Assembly (NCBI RefSeq): GCF_020740795.1
Contig: NC_067285.1
Coordinates: forward strand, 96,245,152-96,309,151
DNA from: Apus apus
Lineage: Eukaryota > Chordata > Aves > Apodiformes > Apodidae
Direction of reading: 5' to 3'
Length of the DNA stretch: 64,000 bases
The position numbers and the translations under genes are program-made. The notes below the pieces were generated by a model. It did no database searches. It was not told the origin of the DNA and was given only the letters and a program-made list of their open reading frames with translations. Within the stretch, counting starts at the first letter, position 1. Every line of letters begins with the position of its first letter. Below, in pieces: positions 1 to 14,062 of this stretch.

Positions 1-2473
1 TAAGTAATAGGCATGTGCAGTAGAGAGAGACATAGGCTGTGCACTCTGTGTTTCAGACCAGCTTGTGTTTGTACGAGGGCAGGAACATCAGTAGGTTATT
101 GATGGGGTGGGCCAAGCACAGGCAGGTCCCATCACAATTCTTCACTCTTGCCTGTGCCCTTTATTTAACTGATAGTTAAATGCAAGAAAGATAACCAAGG
201 CACAAGATAAAATGATGCTGTTTGGGAATGCCTTTGATAAACCCAATTAGATGTTAATAGAGCTTGCAGGAGTGCTGCCTGATCCTGCCAGCTGCTGACA
301 ACCACCAAGTGAACTTCAGGGAAAGCTGAGGCTCTTGCTGGTAGTTGGCACCAGCCTGGGCAACAACCGCAGCTCCTGGTGGAGCTTAATTGAGTCTCTC
401 CACATAGGCTTTTCCTGCTAATGTTTAACCTGTCTGAACTCCAGATCAGTCCGATTCCTCTGAGTAGAGGTTTCTAGCCAACAGGCTTGAAAACTAAAAA
501 CAGGATAAAACAAACAAAACAACCCAAACTTAAAAAAGGGCAATTAAAAGAAGATGGGTGGCAGGGAATACACAGATTTGTACAGTTAAACTGTAGGCTT
601 ACTAGGGCAGCAACTCTTAACTGTGTCCAAGTTACATGTGCCATTATAGAAACGCCTTTCTTGTTGGTAACCATTCAGTAACCATTCCTACAGCAATGAC
701 AATTTGTAACTGAAAGCCCCCAGAACACTTAACCCTAGAAGTCCTAGCTCATTTCTAAACAGCTCCAAAGAGTGCCAATGCTATGATGGATGGCACCTTA
801 CCCATCTCCTTTCCCGAAAAGTACAAGACTGCCAATATTTGTAAGCTTTACTCGCACAGGTCAGCAAATGTAATAGGCAAATATGCAGAGCAAAATACAT
901 TTTGATTGATTAGACTGGCTTTGGAGGGAAGGCACCTAGTTCTTTATTACAGATATTTATCTTGTAGTCTTTTCCACTCTGCTGGTTGTTAGTGTGTATG
1001 GATTCTTTTTCATGTATTTTTAAATACTAATAAGTGTGAGAGACACAGGAAAGACTTTACAGTGGAATTTCTCTTAGTTTAATTGAAATGAGGTCAGAAA
1101 TAACACTGGCCTAATAATATCTTGTTAAGCTCAATAATATGAATTTTTCCAAGCACTTGGTGCATTATGGAGAATCAACGTAAAGTATGTCAAAAGAAGT
1201 GCGACTAAGAATCCTATCTTTATAAATATTTCAAGTGGATAAAAACTAACACTTTTTTATCTGCATAAGCATGCTTGGTGAATACACCAGAATCTTCCCA
1301 TCTAAAATGGTCACCAAGAGGTGGTGCTAACTATTTCCAAATTCAATACAAAGTTCTTCCCCTTTGTTGCACAAGCAAGTTCTTCTGCCTCATCTTGCCC
1401 GCAAGTCTTCCTCAAAGCCTATTCTTGATAAATATGCAATTCCCAACAGATTAATCTCATCTTTTCATGTTTCTTATTTGCTGCCTTGACCTTTAGTTGC
1501 TCTTGTATGCTAGTCTTTAGGTTTTCCCTGTGCTCCACTTGGTTGCAGCCAACTCTGAATCAGAAACTTTTAGGAGCATGATTCCTGGGCCCAGAACTTT
1601 GGCTCCGCTCCCAAAGAGCTTACCTTTGTCTTTGTTCAAAGTTCTTTCATCTTTACTGTATTTTTCCATTCTTTCTGGAAATGGGACTTAACATTGCTTC
1701 AAAACAAATAATTCATTACACTCAAACTCATCTTTAGTAGAACTTATTTAAAATTCTGCTTTTGAAAGCAAAAGGGAAAATGTAAAGAAAGGAAAAGGTC
1801 ATATAAATATAAAGCAAAGTCAGTTGAATGGTATAGACTTATTCTGGTGACTTCAGTCTTTTATCTTAAGCAAGGATATTCTTTTAGCTCAATTGATTTC
1901 AGAATTCTAACTGATGGGTATTTTCTGTTTTCAGTGACTGTCTGGTTCAGAGCAGCATCTCATTATTCCAGCCAGCAGATATTGTTAATATCTAGTAGCA
2001 GACAGTGCTAATTCCCCTGATGCAAGTCATGACGTTAGATTTACATCAGTGGGGAGAACCAGGCTTGTGGCTACTCAGCTGTCACCGTTGCAGACTACGT
2101 TGTCCTAAGCCCTGTGCGGGAGCTGAGAAGTACCAATGAGCCCTGGACCAGAGCAGGGCTGCATGAGCCAAGGCTCCATGCTGAAGATCAAGTCCCTCCT
2201 CATGTAGCTGTGATACTCAGGGTGCATATTTGCATTTGTAACAGCTTTTTTGAGCCTCTTTTCTTCTCCAGTGCTGCTTATAAAAATACACTTAACACTG
2301 AGGATATGCTAAGTGGGAAACTTCTGGGTTGTGTCTGGGAGCCTGGGCCTGGAGCGGGGCATAAACTGTAGGAAGAGCACAGCTGCCATCTCCAGCACCC
2401 CTGCCATACAGCATGGCCAGTTCATGGCTTCAGGTCCCTCTTGATTCCTGCTAGGGGGTATGTCTAGGACAGC
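1..2473. other. Intergenic, no gene seen
   Basis: AT-rich single-copy-looking DNA upstream of an ERVL-type LTR. Short ORFs of 60-85 codons occur on both strands, but none has splice-site context or a recognisable domain. In mammals SEPSECS lies upstream of LGI2 on the same strand. I see no SEPSECS coding exon here, so its 3' end is probably further left. Confidence 0.6.
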
Positions 2474-3393
2474 TGTGCTGGTTTGGTTCTCGCCTGGTTT
2501 TGGTAGCGGGGAGGGGCCCCAGGGGTGGCTCCTCCAAGAAGCCACTAAAAGCTCCCCCGGCTCAGGTGGCCAAGGCCGGGTCCTTTAGAAGGACAAGAGA
2601 TGCGCCTCCGCGATTAACATATGAAAGAACTGATATAAGACCTGAGGAGAGAGCAAGCAGGGGAGAAAGAGCTGTGCGGGAGAGGTGAGAGCAGTGCTGG
2701 GGTTGAGATCCTGAGGCTGGTGAGGAAGAAGGGGAAGAAAGGAGGTGCCCGAGTAGAAGTTCCCCTGCAGCCCATGGCAAGATGGCAGGCTGGCCCCCTG
2801 CACTCATGGAGGAGCACAGTGGAACGTTACCTGAAGACTCCAGGAGGGACAAATGTGGATTTGCAGCCTGTGAACTTGGATCTGCAGCTGTGGAGGACCC
2901 TGTGCCAAGGGAGTTGGCCTTTCCCGAAGGAGCCCGTGACCCTGTGGGAGGCCCAGGCTGGAGCAGCTCCAGACCTCGTGGGAAGGACTCATGAAGGAGA
3001 GGTTCGTGAAGGACTCTCTCCCATGGGAAGGACCCCGTGGGGAAGCAGGGAAGAACTGTGAGGAATCCTTCTTCCCGAGGAGGAAGGAGCGGCAGGAACC
3101 ACCAGCTTGTGAACTGACTCTAAACCCCATCCCCTGCCCCCTGTGCTGCTGGGGGGAAGGAGGGAGAGAAACCGGGAACAAAGTGATTTGGTCCCGGGGA
3201 AAGAAGGGAGGGGTGGGGATAAGGTACTTAAGCACTGCTCTTTGTTTTGACTGTGTCCTGTGTACATTTGATTAGTGGTAAATTAATTTTTTTTTTCCCC
3301 AAGTTGAGTCTGTTTTGCCTGTGACCATAATCGGTGAGTGAACCCTCCTTGTCTTGACCCACGAGCTTCAAGTTGGCCTTTGTCCTCCCCACA

Positions 3394-3429
<36 letters not shown>

Positions 3430-3489
3430 TGGTGTGTGAGCAGCCACATGGCTGGTTCTTTGTTGTCTTGCTAGGCCCAAACCATGACA
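2474..3489 (+). mobile_element. Solo LTR, avian ERVL-type endogenous retrovirus
   Basis: The element opens with TGTGCTGGTTTGG and closes with AACCATGACA, matching in outline the TG...CA ends I recall for avian ERVL-class LTRs. Other LTR landmarks are the GGGGAGGGGCCCCAGGGG block near 2510, a TTGACCCACGAGC block near 3354, and a terminal block near 3430-3489 with GAGCAGCCACATGG and CTAGGCCCAAACCATGACA. No gag, pol or second LTR follows, so it is a solo LTR of about 1 kb. A (TG)n(AG)n microsatellite has expanded inside its 3' part. Flanking 5-bp sequences do not form a clear target duplication. The short ORFs across it on both strands are not real genes. Family assignment is from memory of consensus motifs, not from an alignment. 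Confidence 0.7.
3393..3430. repeat. (TG)n(AG)n microsatellite
   Basis: About eleven TG dinucleotides run directly into an AG tract. It lies inside the ERVL-type LTR, between the CCCACGAGC block and the LTR terminus, so the repeat arose after or within the LTR insertion. Confidence 0.95.
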
Positions 3490-6400
3490 CCAGAACACTT
3501 TTGGTAAGACACTGCCTCCTTGGAGGCCTATTTCCTAATAATCAGAAACAAAAAAAAGCCATGGGTGCCTCAAAGTGTAATGTTGTGCTCCCTAATGCCT
3601 TTGAAGGGCATCCACAGCCCCAGAGTCTTTATAAAGAAGCTTCCAAAAGCCTTTTTTGACCTAAAAATACTGAAACTCTTAGGCCTCTGACATATTTGAA
3701 GAACCAGAGCGCCTGGCTGGGAGGTGAGGGCAGCCCAGAGAACTCCCTGCTGCGCCTCAGCTGGAGGACCTACATCACTCACTCACAGAGCAGTGGCATC
3801 CTTGGAGCATTGCCACCTCCTTCCTGAGTCAGGAGGCCACAGGTCATCAACCTGTTTGTTCCTCCTGCTCAGTTTTATGAATGTTTAGGGGACTGGGTTT
3901 TTTCCGCTCCTTGTCCCACCTTTCTCCAGAGGAGACAGTAAGCCTTGGGCTAAGACTCTTCCCTCGAAGCTTACATAATCGCCTGGGGCAAAACTGAGAA
4001 TAGACATGTCATTTCTGTGATGAATGGTAATCAGAAAGCTGTGGAGGGAAGGTGGTGCTTAAAATTGTATTTTAAAAGTTCTTGGCTGGGACTGCATTTC
4101 TTGAGGGCCTTGATCCCATGCTGTGTTAATGTGCTGTAAGAAAACACAGCGGCTCAAGACTTTTATGGGGACAGAGGCAAAGGAATATCCCACTTCGGCA
4201 TCTCCTTTGAATTTAAGCACCTCAGATCTGTATCCCTAAATTTTGGGCAGTTTTGGCTATGGGCACCTTTTGAGCTTGGTAGCACCAGAGAGAAGCAACA
4301 AATCAAGCCATTTGAGAGGTGGCCACTTCACTACCGAGAAACATATTATGTAGGTGATGCCCAAATTCCCAAGCTATGCAGCCTGCTAGACTTAAGACAT
4401 GGTCAGTTTTCTCTGTAAGGGTCAAAGCACAAGAAGGCATGCCTCAAGCATTTAATCTAGCACCTCTACATCAGATTTTCTTCTTTTTTTGGGCCTTCAG
4501 CCTGCCCTGAGTTAGTTGTTGTTACTGGTCCATCCTCCTGCCTGTGGAAGGGCAGAATCTTGTGCCCTTCCTCATGTGGCCTTCAATGTCAGTCTGATGC
4601 TTTGCTGAGGTGTCAGTTTTCTGCTTCTGGACCCTGTACAGAGAGCAATTAGCTTACTTTCACAGCCTGTCTGTCTTTTTTTTTTTCCCCTCCTTTTTTT
4701 TTCTTTTACTGAAAGGTACAACTCCTGAACTGCAGCTTCTAACATGTGTGCGTCGCTCTCGATAAGATCTTGCTGACCCTGGAAGAGACTTTACAAAAGA
4801 AGGAATTATTTTGTTGAATCAGTATGATTCATGAGTATTGAAACATGGACAAAGATCCTAGCAGGGGAAATAGAAACCTGATACAAGGAAAAGATATGCT
4901 GTTTGGGTACACAAATTGGAAATGCTGAGATCCTTGTTACAGCTCTGGAGAAACTGGACCAGGTTAACCATATGATCCAAGACATAATGGAGTGTGCACA
5001 TTAATTTTGAAGACCTCACTAAATCAGCATCTTGAAACGTGAAACAGATGTCCTGAGATTGAGTATTCATCTTTGTCTCCAATAGGTTTTATACTAGCCT
5101 AGCTAGTGTTACAGAAGTTGGTGAAGCAACCATCTTTCACTTAGTATCAGCAGCAGACACACTATATGACATCTGTAAATTAACTTAAGAAACAGATTCA
5201 TCTAAGAAGAGGAAATTTTCTGACACAGGATACAGGCAAGGGAAAAGAAAAGCACAGAACTGAGCAGAAAGTCAGACCTACTGTAAATAAGCATGGCCCT
5301 GAGAAAAAGCCCAGAGGAGCAGACTTGGAAACACACTGTCTGGGAAAGACTTGGTAGAAGCACAGAAACGGTCTTTGTTTTCTTAATCCCTCCAGGGCTC
5401 AGAAATTTTGTGAGGAACAGCATTGCATCCATTTGTCCCAAGCAGAGCAGCTTGCAAAACTTCCACATTTTTGGCCAGAAAGAGTCTTGGATTTACTGTT
5501 TTGCAGCTGCTGTGGGACCAGGTTTTTAGACATTTTATAATTGCATCCTTTTTTCCCCCCCAATTTATTCCATTTTATCAGGTTGGTGGAGGACTGGTAC
5601 ATACCATCACTCCTCTGCCAGGCAGGAACAGATGAGAAGCTTTGCGGGTTGCTGTCCTGTTGAGCAAGAAACCTGTGCTGCAGAATTTTCTGATTTTTTT
5701 ATTTAATTTCTTTGCTTTACCTGCACACACTGTGTATGTAGATACAGACAGAAAACAGATCTCAAGAAAATACCTTGTCAAACTATGTGCAACCAACAGC
5801 ACCACATGTTCCATCGCTTATTTAACCTTGGTAGAGACTGAAGAGAATGAAGGTTAAAATGCAGATGTGTATAAGATTACGTAGTAGCAGTATATTTACA
5901 GTCTTTTCTACTATAGACAAGACAATTTCTGTCTAAAATATTTTTAATCACTTGAAAGCTATGGCAGAAAAAGAAAAAAAAGACATTTTTATGTCTTTCT
6001 GGTCTTACCCAGTTTAGACGCTTTCTTTTATTCACTGTTTTATTTATTTACATTGTATTAGACAGTTCCAATGTTTTCTCTCAATTTTCCTGTTTCTTAA
6101 TGTTCCTAACAAATACTCCAGCAATAAAAGATACATGTACACTTTGTCTGGGATTTTATCATATCTTTTTCATGCACTCCCAAATCCCCAACCCCAAAAT
6201 CCACAAATAAGAAATTGTTATTTAAGCCAAGGGATCATAGTAGAAGGTACAGCTGATCTTATCTCCCAACCTTTACACACATCTTAGCCAAATGGGAATA
6301 TCACTTGGAATTAGCTGAGTAGGTGCTTATTTTCCACACTTGCTGCAAAAATTGTTGTCTATTTGGTTACTTTACTGTGGAATGACTAAACAACCGTGGT

Positions 6401-7919
6401 TTTGCTCCAGTCCAGAAGTGCTATTGCATAGGCTTAATGCTACCCATGAGCCTATATGAGACACAGACACAAGGAGGGCTGAGTATATGTAACAACATCA
6501 GAGTCCGAAAATGCCACTGTTTGACATCAGAATGGACCACCTACATTTTAAAAATAGTCCTCTATTCCTACCTATTCATTCAAAGACCGAGGGCAGGCTG
6601 CTCAGTCACCTGGGTGGCAGAGGCAATGGCACAGGTGCTGTTCTTGGTGCCTTGGGATGGGATAGGATGGGTGGACAAGTACCAGTAGGTGATGGGGGCT
6701 TGGCCTAATCCACTTCTCCCTATGCCAGTGCAGCTGGTTTGACTTGAGTGGGCTGCAAATGTTTAGTCTTTAGTCCTTTAAAAGGCTGTCGTGGTCCTCT
6801 CCTTGCTTCTGTTGAGCAAGGCTGAAACATTTTGGCCAAACTGCCGGGACCTCCCGTGCCTGGAGCAGGTCTGGTGCCTGCTGGGTTGCAGGGACCTTGT
6901 CCCCAGGGGTGCAGGTGGGCATCGCACCTGAAGGCAGCAAGGCCTCACCATCCTGAGCAGAGCCACAGCTGATGAACACGCACTGAGGAGGATGTGCTCG
7001 GCTGCTTTTCTCATCAGCGAGCCTCTGTCCTGCACTTTAACAGACTTCAGCTAATCAATCCAGAGGTCCCAAGGACTTAAATGCAGGAATAACTCTTTCT
7101 GTCATAGCAGGCTGGGGATCTGTGGGCAGGATTCAACCACAACGCTAAGATCCCATTCAAGCAGAAATGTCACGTTATTTACCTACTAAAACAATGCTCT
7201 TACTACAAAGACATGTTAAGAGAGACAATATGACAGCATCTATTTTGGGTTGTCATTGATCTTTAATTTTCTGTGACCTGAAGGTTTTCTATGTAGTCAG
7301 TGCTTTTTGGCCAAAAGATATGACTGCAGGGAAATGAGTAAATGAGTGCCAGAGATGTTCTTTTTTTTCCAATGAAAAGACTGAAATTGCTTTGTGTAAA
7401 TGTGTGGAAAATGCTGATATTTTGTTTCTATAAATACTTTGCCTCCTGTGTGCTGTATTTCATTTGTGCTGTTTCCTAGGAGTATTTGGCTTCTTATCAC
7501 TTTTGCACAGGGTGCTGAATACAAATGAGCTATGGTTTACCCAGCAACCAAGCTGTGGAGCATTTGTGACTGTTGTGCATTTCCTGAGCAAGAGTAACTA
7601 CTGAGTGAAGCAGATTACCCTATAGCCTTGCAAAACACTGAAGATTATAAAACATGCATTTAGTGGATAAATACACAGAGGAAAATGCATAGACACTCTC
7701 TGTTTCTATATATATGGATGTGCATGTATTTTAATGTATCTGGGAGATGTAAAAAAAAACACCAAACCCTGAAAAAATCCATAATTTTAAATGAGAATTT
7801 AAATATAGAGAAGGAAACAAAATTTAAAGTTGTGTTTCTTATTCTCAGTGACATCACCTACAACCAGGATCCTTTTTTATGGAGTCTATAAATAAGGCTT
7901 CATTGCCATACACCCATGT
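3490..7919. other. Intergenic, no gene seen
   Basis: AT-rich DNA with small poly-T tracts (about 4677-4705) and scattered ORFs under 90 codons on both strands. Nothing resembles a domain or an exon with good splice sites. Confidence 0.55.
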
Positions 7920-8225
7920 GATCACAGGATGGATTCAGGTTGGAAGATACCTCAGGAAGTTACTAGTCCAAAGTTTGCTCAGAGCAGGGCCAACTCTAAG
8001 GTCAGACCAGATTTCTCAGGGCTTGATACAGTTGTTTCTTGAAACCCCCAAGGATGGAGACTGCCCAGCCTCTCAGGGCAGCTGTCCCGATGTCTGATTG
8101 TCCTCCTGAGGTATCCACTTTTCATATACCCAGTCTGAATCTCTCCTGTTTCATCATCTGTTGTCTCTCATTCTCCTAGCATGCATCTCTGTGAGTGAAA
8201 ACCCTGGCCCTGCCTCCTTGATGAC
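7920..8225 (-). mobile_element. CR1 LINE 3' fragment, antisense
   Basis: The + strand reads as the reverse complement of a CR1 tail: ATCACAGGATGGATTCAGGT, then TAGTCCAAAGTTTGCTCAGAGCAGGGC and a stretch ending near AACCCTGGCCC. The copy is diverged and truncated. The following 8226-8410 segment read on the - strand gives a GPDGLHP-like peptide reminiscent of the CR1 reverse transcriptase, but the match is short and not counted. Confidence 0.75.
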
Positions 8226-11200
8226 CTCCTCAAAGACCTTTCAAAGGGGACAGGGTGGCCTTACAAGGGCAGCAGCCAGCACTGTGAGCAGCCCTGGATG
8301 CAGCCCATCAGGTCCCACAGACATCTGCAGGTTGAGTTCTCTCAAGGTCCCTGGCTTGACTGTCACCCACTGCTGTTCATATCTTCCTCCAACCCTACTG
8401 CTTGGCTCTGAGGCCTAGTGTGATGGTAGTAGCTGGGAAGTGCCAGGACTGGTCTGAAGACTGTTAGAGCAAAGGGAGAAGGTAAAAGTAACTCCTGGCT
8501 CATTCCGGCATAGGGATGAATGGAGAAGGCAGGCTCCCTTTGCTGGTAAGGGAACAGGCTAGGAGAGCCAAGAGGAAAACTTTACGTCTTGTCAAGAACA
8601 TTTTGGGTGAAAAGCCTGGACAGTTAAAAAACTTTTTGAACCACAGCATGAAGCTTTCCCCAAGCTGGGTAATTAGGCATGGCAGAGCAGCAGTGGGAGA
8701 AGTGCACTTGGAGTTATACACCTGGTCATCACCCAAGTTATCACTCAGTTTTAGCTTTTCCTCACTCAAAGCCCAAGCAGGGACCTTGTGTTGCCTTCAT
8801 AGGGGAACAGCAGTGTAAGCTGTGAGCTCCTCAGCCCTTCCTGTGTGTGTGCCACTTCTTTGATTGCTAAAATACAAACACGGATATGCCTGATCTTGTG
8901 ACAGGCGAATATTTGTACTGTCTCAAATCAATTTAAATGAGTCTCGCTCAGCTGTTTGACACAGGTAATATAGCTAGAGTTGCAATTTTATCCTTTGCTT
9001 ACATTACATTACAGAGTCTGTTACATACTTGGTGAAATTATGCAAAATGATGTTATGATTATTGTAAGCTAGTGGTCTCCATATAATTTTTTCCACCTAC
9101 TTCATTCTTGCAGTTTTAAACCTGCCTTATTTGCTGTCTATCATATATTGGAATAAGCTTTTCAGTCCACTGGATTAGGTTGTATGTTGCAGTAAAATAC
9201 ACTTTTTTAATAACCATATTTTAATGTAATTTTTTTAACACAGAACACACTTAGTAAAAATACTGCTTACACTGTAGCTCAGTGGTTACCATGCATGATT
9301 TTCATGGGACGGGGATAAAAAAAAATTACTGGGCTCTCACATGGAAATTAGTATAAAAAGTGTCACAGGAGCCTCCTTCCATCCTGTTGCCCTCCATGAG
9401 GGCAATGCAAGTGGAAGGCTGTCCAGCACTGAGCAAACCACCTTCAGGTAGCTGTTTTATGAAGAAAGAGCTGGCGCAGGGGCAGAAACATCTGCAAGTA
9501 TTCCAGCATATAAATACCAGGGTGGAAATGTAGCAGGACAGACTTACAAGGGAGACGAAGTAGGCAGGACTTCACAAAGTCCCTTCCCCTTCAGTCAGTG
9601 CTCCCACTTCATGCTTCCAGCAGCATTTAGCATGCCCGCGCCTCACAATGGACAGAGACCACAGAGAAATCAGAAGTAAAATGAGAAAAATCTAGCAAAG
9701 ATGGCACCAAATGCTGCCAATATACCCAAGCTGCTCCACATTTCTTTGGGTAGTGTTGAACTGTTCTGCATGTTCTCCTTTGCTGAGAAAATGGGGTTTG
9801 ACTTTCTTGAAATTAAGAAAATACCATAGCAATTTCCAGCATAAATAAAGCTGTGTCAGATTAAGTCTGACTGCTTTGAATAAACTTGGTGCTTACAACC
9901 TACAAAGTCCGTTGTGTGGTGGACATCGTATTTAGCTTCATCTGAAATGTGCAGAAGCAAGTGTGGGGTCAGGGAAATTGGCACTGTAGAGAACCAGTCC
10001 TCTTCTAAAACCTAGTGACTGTTTTAACTGTTGTGTTTTTTTCTGTAAGAAAAGGATTGCCATACCCAGCAATCCTGTTTTGAATGGCAAGGCTTGGCGT
10101 AGTTCAGTGCACACAAAATCAATAAGTGGAATTGGGGTGAAATGGTCAGGGAACTGCAGTTGATCAAATGGCATTAAAATTTATTAGCTGATGGTAGAAT
10201 TTGTCAGTAAACATGTATATACAAGGTAAAATCTACCCTTCTTTGTCTTAGTAGTCCCCTGACATGATTCTCACAAAACCTGCTTTCTTTCTCCCACAGC
10301 CTCCCTGTCTATTTTTGTGGGTTACCTGTAATGATCTGAGGACTTATTTTCAAGTCTCTATGCTTTTGAGGGACTTCAGGTTATCCACACTTTGGCCACA
10401 CATGGAAAAAAATGCAGTAATTTCCTTCCATTTATTTCAAAAGACTTAATCCGCCCAGGAGTGGACCATTTTTTCTTTAGCTAGTTCTATAGATATTCTG
10501 TCCTTAAGATTATAAATTTTACTTCTATTTACAAGTCTAATTGATAAATATCTTTTTCAGAGTTTAAGGTGGAAAGAGAAAAATTAAAACTTCTTATTCA
10601 TTTCTTGGGGGCCTAGATGGTCAAATAAGCACACCAAATTTCTCATAGTGAAATAGTGAGTTGTAGTCATCCTGCAAATATGAAAACCTCTTTTTCTCAT
10701 AGATCAACCTCTCTCTGGGGTTTTTCTTTTGCCCAGCATCTTAAATAAATGGAGTTTTTTTACTGCACTGTCTTTTTACCAGAACCCTTTGATAACTTTG
10801 AGCTCATTGGGCTTGAACCAGTTTGGAGAAGGGGACAGAGGACGCAGAGATCCCACTCAGTGGAGAAGAGAGGAGCGGTAGGTAAGGAGCACTCAGCCGC
10901 TCCCTGTTCTGCTCACGCTTTGCAGCACCCATTGCTCAGCAGCAGCTGGGTCTGGCACACCCAGAGCACTGTGCCAGCTGGAGGTGCTTCAAATTTCTTG
11001 CCCACCTGGCAGTCACAGTGCTGGGGCACAGAGCTCTTAGGAAGGAGGGCAACCATTGCCCAAGGCTGCTGGAACTGAGGTAGTGGGGAAATGCAGATTC
11101 CAGGTGGGTGAGGGTGCTGCAGGGAGGGAGGTGCAGGGGGATGCAGATATACAGCCCTAGGTCAGACCCATTTATTTTGCTCTTCAGGAAGCAACTTGCA

Positions 11201-14062
11201 TCTCTGTTAGTGTCTTAGGCATTTACAAGTGAAGAAAGAGAAAGGCATGTGGATGGTTAAGTCTTTTAAGTTTTTATTCCATACAAGGTGCTTATATACT
11301 ACTAATGCCTTTTCTCAAGAAGAGTTACTGCAGGGTAGGACCAGAGGTGAAGCTACATGTGAAAACCTCTGGGACACTCCAAACTTGCTCTACATGTTCC
11401 TCTTTTCCATAGTGAGTCTTGTCCAGATCTAGGGGTTTGGAGCCACTGTGAATCCCTGTCTAGGAGTCTTTTGGAAAACATGAAAGCAAGGACAGTATGT
11501 GTAACCAAGTCTTTCTCTGGTGTAATGTGAATAGCCACCTCTGCCACACAAGGCACGCAGCACACCTCTGGTGTACGAGATCAGGGCTGGTGAGCAGGGT
11601 GTCATCGCAGAAGATTTGCCAGCTCTCCCAAAGTAGGATTTGGCAACCTGTACTATTGTTTGGTTTCTGAGAATATTTTTTTTATATATAGTTTTTGTAA
11701 AAGCCTATCTTGTAGTGCTGCATTCCAGCAAAGAAAACTGCTTTTGTGCTTCTTTAAAGGAAAACTGCAGTAAAATACCAGGTGTGCAATCTGGAATAGG
11801 AATCTTCAGAAGTCAAATGCAAAGGACATTTAATCCTGACCAAGCAGACTAAACATTTGGTATGAAAGCTGGAGAATATTCAAGATAATAATAATGTACT
11901 CGGCATGTTGCAGTACATCTCCTCTAGCAGTTGGAGTCCAAAAAGGTCACATCAACCATGAGTGCAGAAGGAAAGAAAAACACTCAGCAAGATGAATATT
12001 GCTCAGAGCATTAATTTTCCCATACCTTCCTCCACAGCAGGGTCACAAGCAATTAAGATTCCTCATAGCGAGAACACTTCTACTGACATATTTCCTCTCA
12101 CCCACCATTTTTTTCAAATTTCTTACTTTGGGCAGGTGGTCGGTTGTGATCCAACAAAACTTTTTTATTTGCAAATTAACCTAGATATTAAATTTTCTCT
12201 AACAAAAATCTGAAGTGTTCTTCCCTTCTATACTTCTCATTTTGTATGAGCTGAGCCAATTAGCAGCTTTCTGCCCACTACTGTTCACTTCTGTCAAGCT
12301 ACTGTAAAAATACATTAATACATTGAATTACATTGCTTTTACATTGACATTATATTCAACAAAGCACGGGTTTTATGAAAAAAAAGGTTTAAGAAGCAAT
12401 AATGAGACCATGTGAGACACACATTCCTAATCTTAAAGAAACAGAGCTGACAACTTTCATATCAGGGTATTTATTTTAATATTTATGTGTTCCTAAATGT
12501 TCTTCTGATTCCATTTCTCTTTGCAATTCAAGATAAATATCTGAAATTTTGGAAAAGAGTCATTGTGTTAGCAGAAATTATGGTCTTAATGTAATACATC
12601 AAAGTGACAAGATGTCTGAGCTGTACTCACTTGGGAATCAGAATGTTTTCCATGTAATGTCCACATGGAGGATCACTGCACCATTGTACATGTCTGCCCC
12701 GGGGTACATGTGGTGACATGGGACCCACGTGTTTCCCTGCACACTCGGTGCAGTCACCTTTGTGCCTGTTTAAAGACATGGCATATCCTTTGCACCTCAC
12801 TTACCTGTTTCAATTTTTATATCGTGCCCATTGACATGCTGTCTGAGTGCTTCTTTGATTGTGTTACCCATCTGAAATGCCATTTTATCTGTGGGTATCT
12901 GATAGCACAATCACTCATATGCAGTTGAATGCATTTAGTTGTGGCATGATTTAAAAGGATGTACCTGGAAGTCTACTTAAAAAATCACCTGAGTCTATGA
13001 ACTGGAATTTGAAGCAAAGCAACAGATCGCACATTTCATTGTTATTTCTCCTTCTTTGGAGCTCTATTTCAATGCTGTTTTTCTTCTCAAAGAAGAGAGA
13101 GGATTTCGTTTTTATGCAGGGGTATGGTATGGGCACAATAGACATCACTTTTTAAAACAAGATTATTTTAAATATTCTGTTAAGGAAATGTATATATGCG
13201 GTGTGTACATGTGCCTATGCCTATGCATATTTATATTTTTAACACTCCACACACCTGTTTTCTGTCATTTGAATGTTCTGAAACAATAATTCATTTTTAG
13301 TTTCAGCAAGACAAGGCTGTTCACTGTGTCCTGCTGGTGCTTCAGGCTCTCTCCTTGGCCTCCCACAAAGCCCTCGCTCTCTGCACAGCCTTCCTCCCAT
13401 GCAGTGCCAGCTGCACCTGCCTCCCCTTCCACCTCATACTCCTCTAGCTCTCCAGGAAGGCTCCTTGATGTCTCTGAGACCCCCAGAGCTTACAGTCTGT
13501 GCCTGGCCAGCCCTTTGCTGAGTGGAGCAGAGTCACTGCAGGTAAAGCTGCACAAAACAGCTTAGCAGGAGAAGGGGGGAAGGGGATAAAATCCTCCTTC
13601 CTGTTCTCCATGAAGAGGGAGACAATCTCCAAATAAATGGCAGTTAAATCAGGAAACACCTTGGCTGCAAAATTAATTGTGGACACTGACAGCAGGTAAA
13701 TAGGCTTCTCTTCAGAAGTGTCATGGGGTTTTTAGATGTCTGCATGAACTGGCTCAGTACCACAGAACTGAGCCACAGAACTGGGAAATCTAAAGGCTTT
13801 GGGGTGAAATAGGTGTGGATCTTTTAGTGAAGTTGCTTTACATACCAATATGGCATTTGTAGACATTCAAAACCTTGTTGCAATACCAAGACCCCAAACT
13901 GTGTTTTCTGACAGTGTGGAAAGGGCAGGCACACCAAAGGCTTTCTGAAGAGGCCCTGCATAGCCACAGTGGCTGGGCTTCATGGAGAAATGTTTTGTCT
14001 GGTTGATGGGAATATCACCACTTTGCTAGCGTTTTGGGAAATTATTGTGCCTTTTTTATTTT
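8226..14062. other. Intergenic, no gene seen
   Basis: Mostly AT-rich sequence with ORFs of at most about 110 codons on both strands, none with recognisable domains. Segment 10750-11078 is slightly GC-rich and open in one frame, but it lacks gene structure. A tRNA A-box-like string near 9278 is not supported by a B box. Confidence 0.55.

Noticed and set aside
2500-3275. Many short ORFs on both strands
   Set aside because: They are inside the ERVL-type LTR, which has no coding capacity.
8226-8410. Possible antisense CR1 reverse-transcriptase fragment with a GPDGLHP-like peptide
   Set aside because: Only one short motif matches and the flanking translation contains a stop and no further RT motifs.
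9276-9320. tRNA-like string (GTAGCTCAGTGGTT, an A-box match)
   Set aside because: No B box, no acceptor-stem pairing and no TTTT terminator at the right place, so chance similarity is more likely.
1-14062. SEPSECS 3' exons, expected upstream by synteny
   Set aside because: No ORF or motif resembling SEPSECS was seen; the gene probably ends left of the window.
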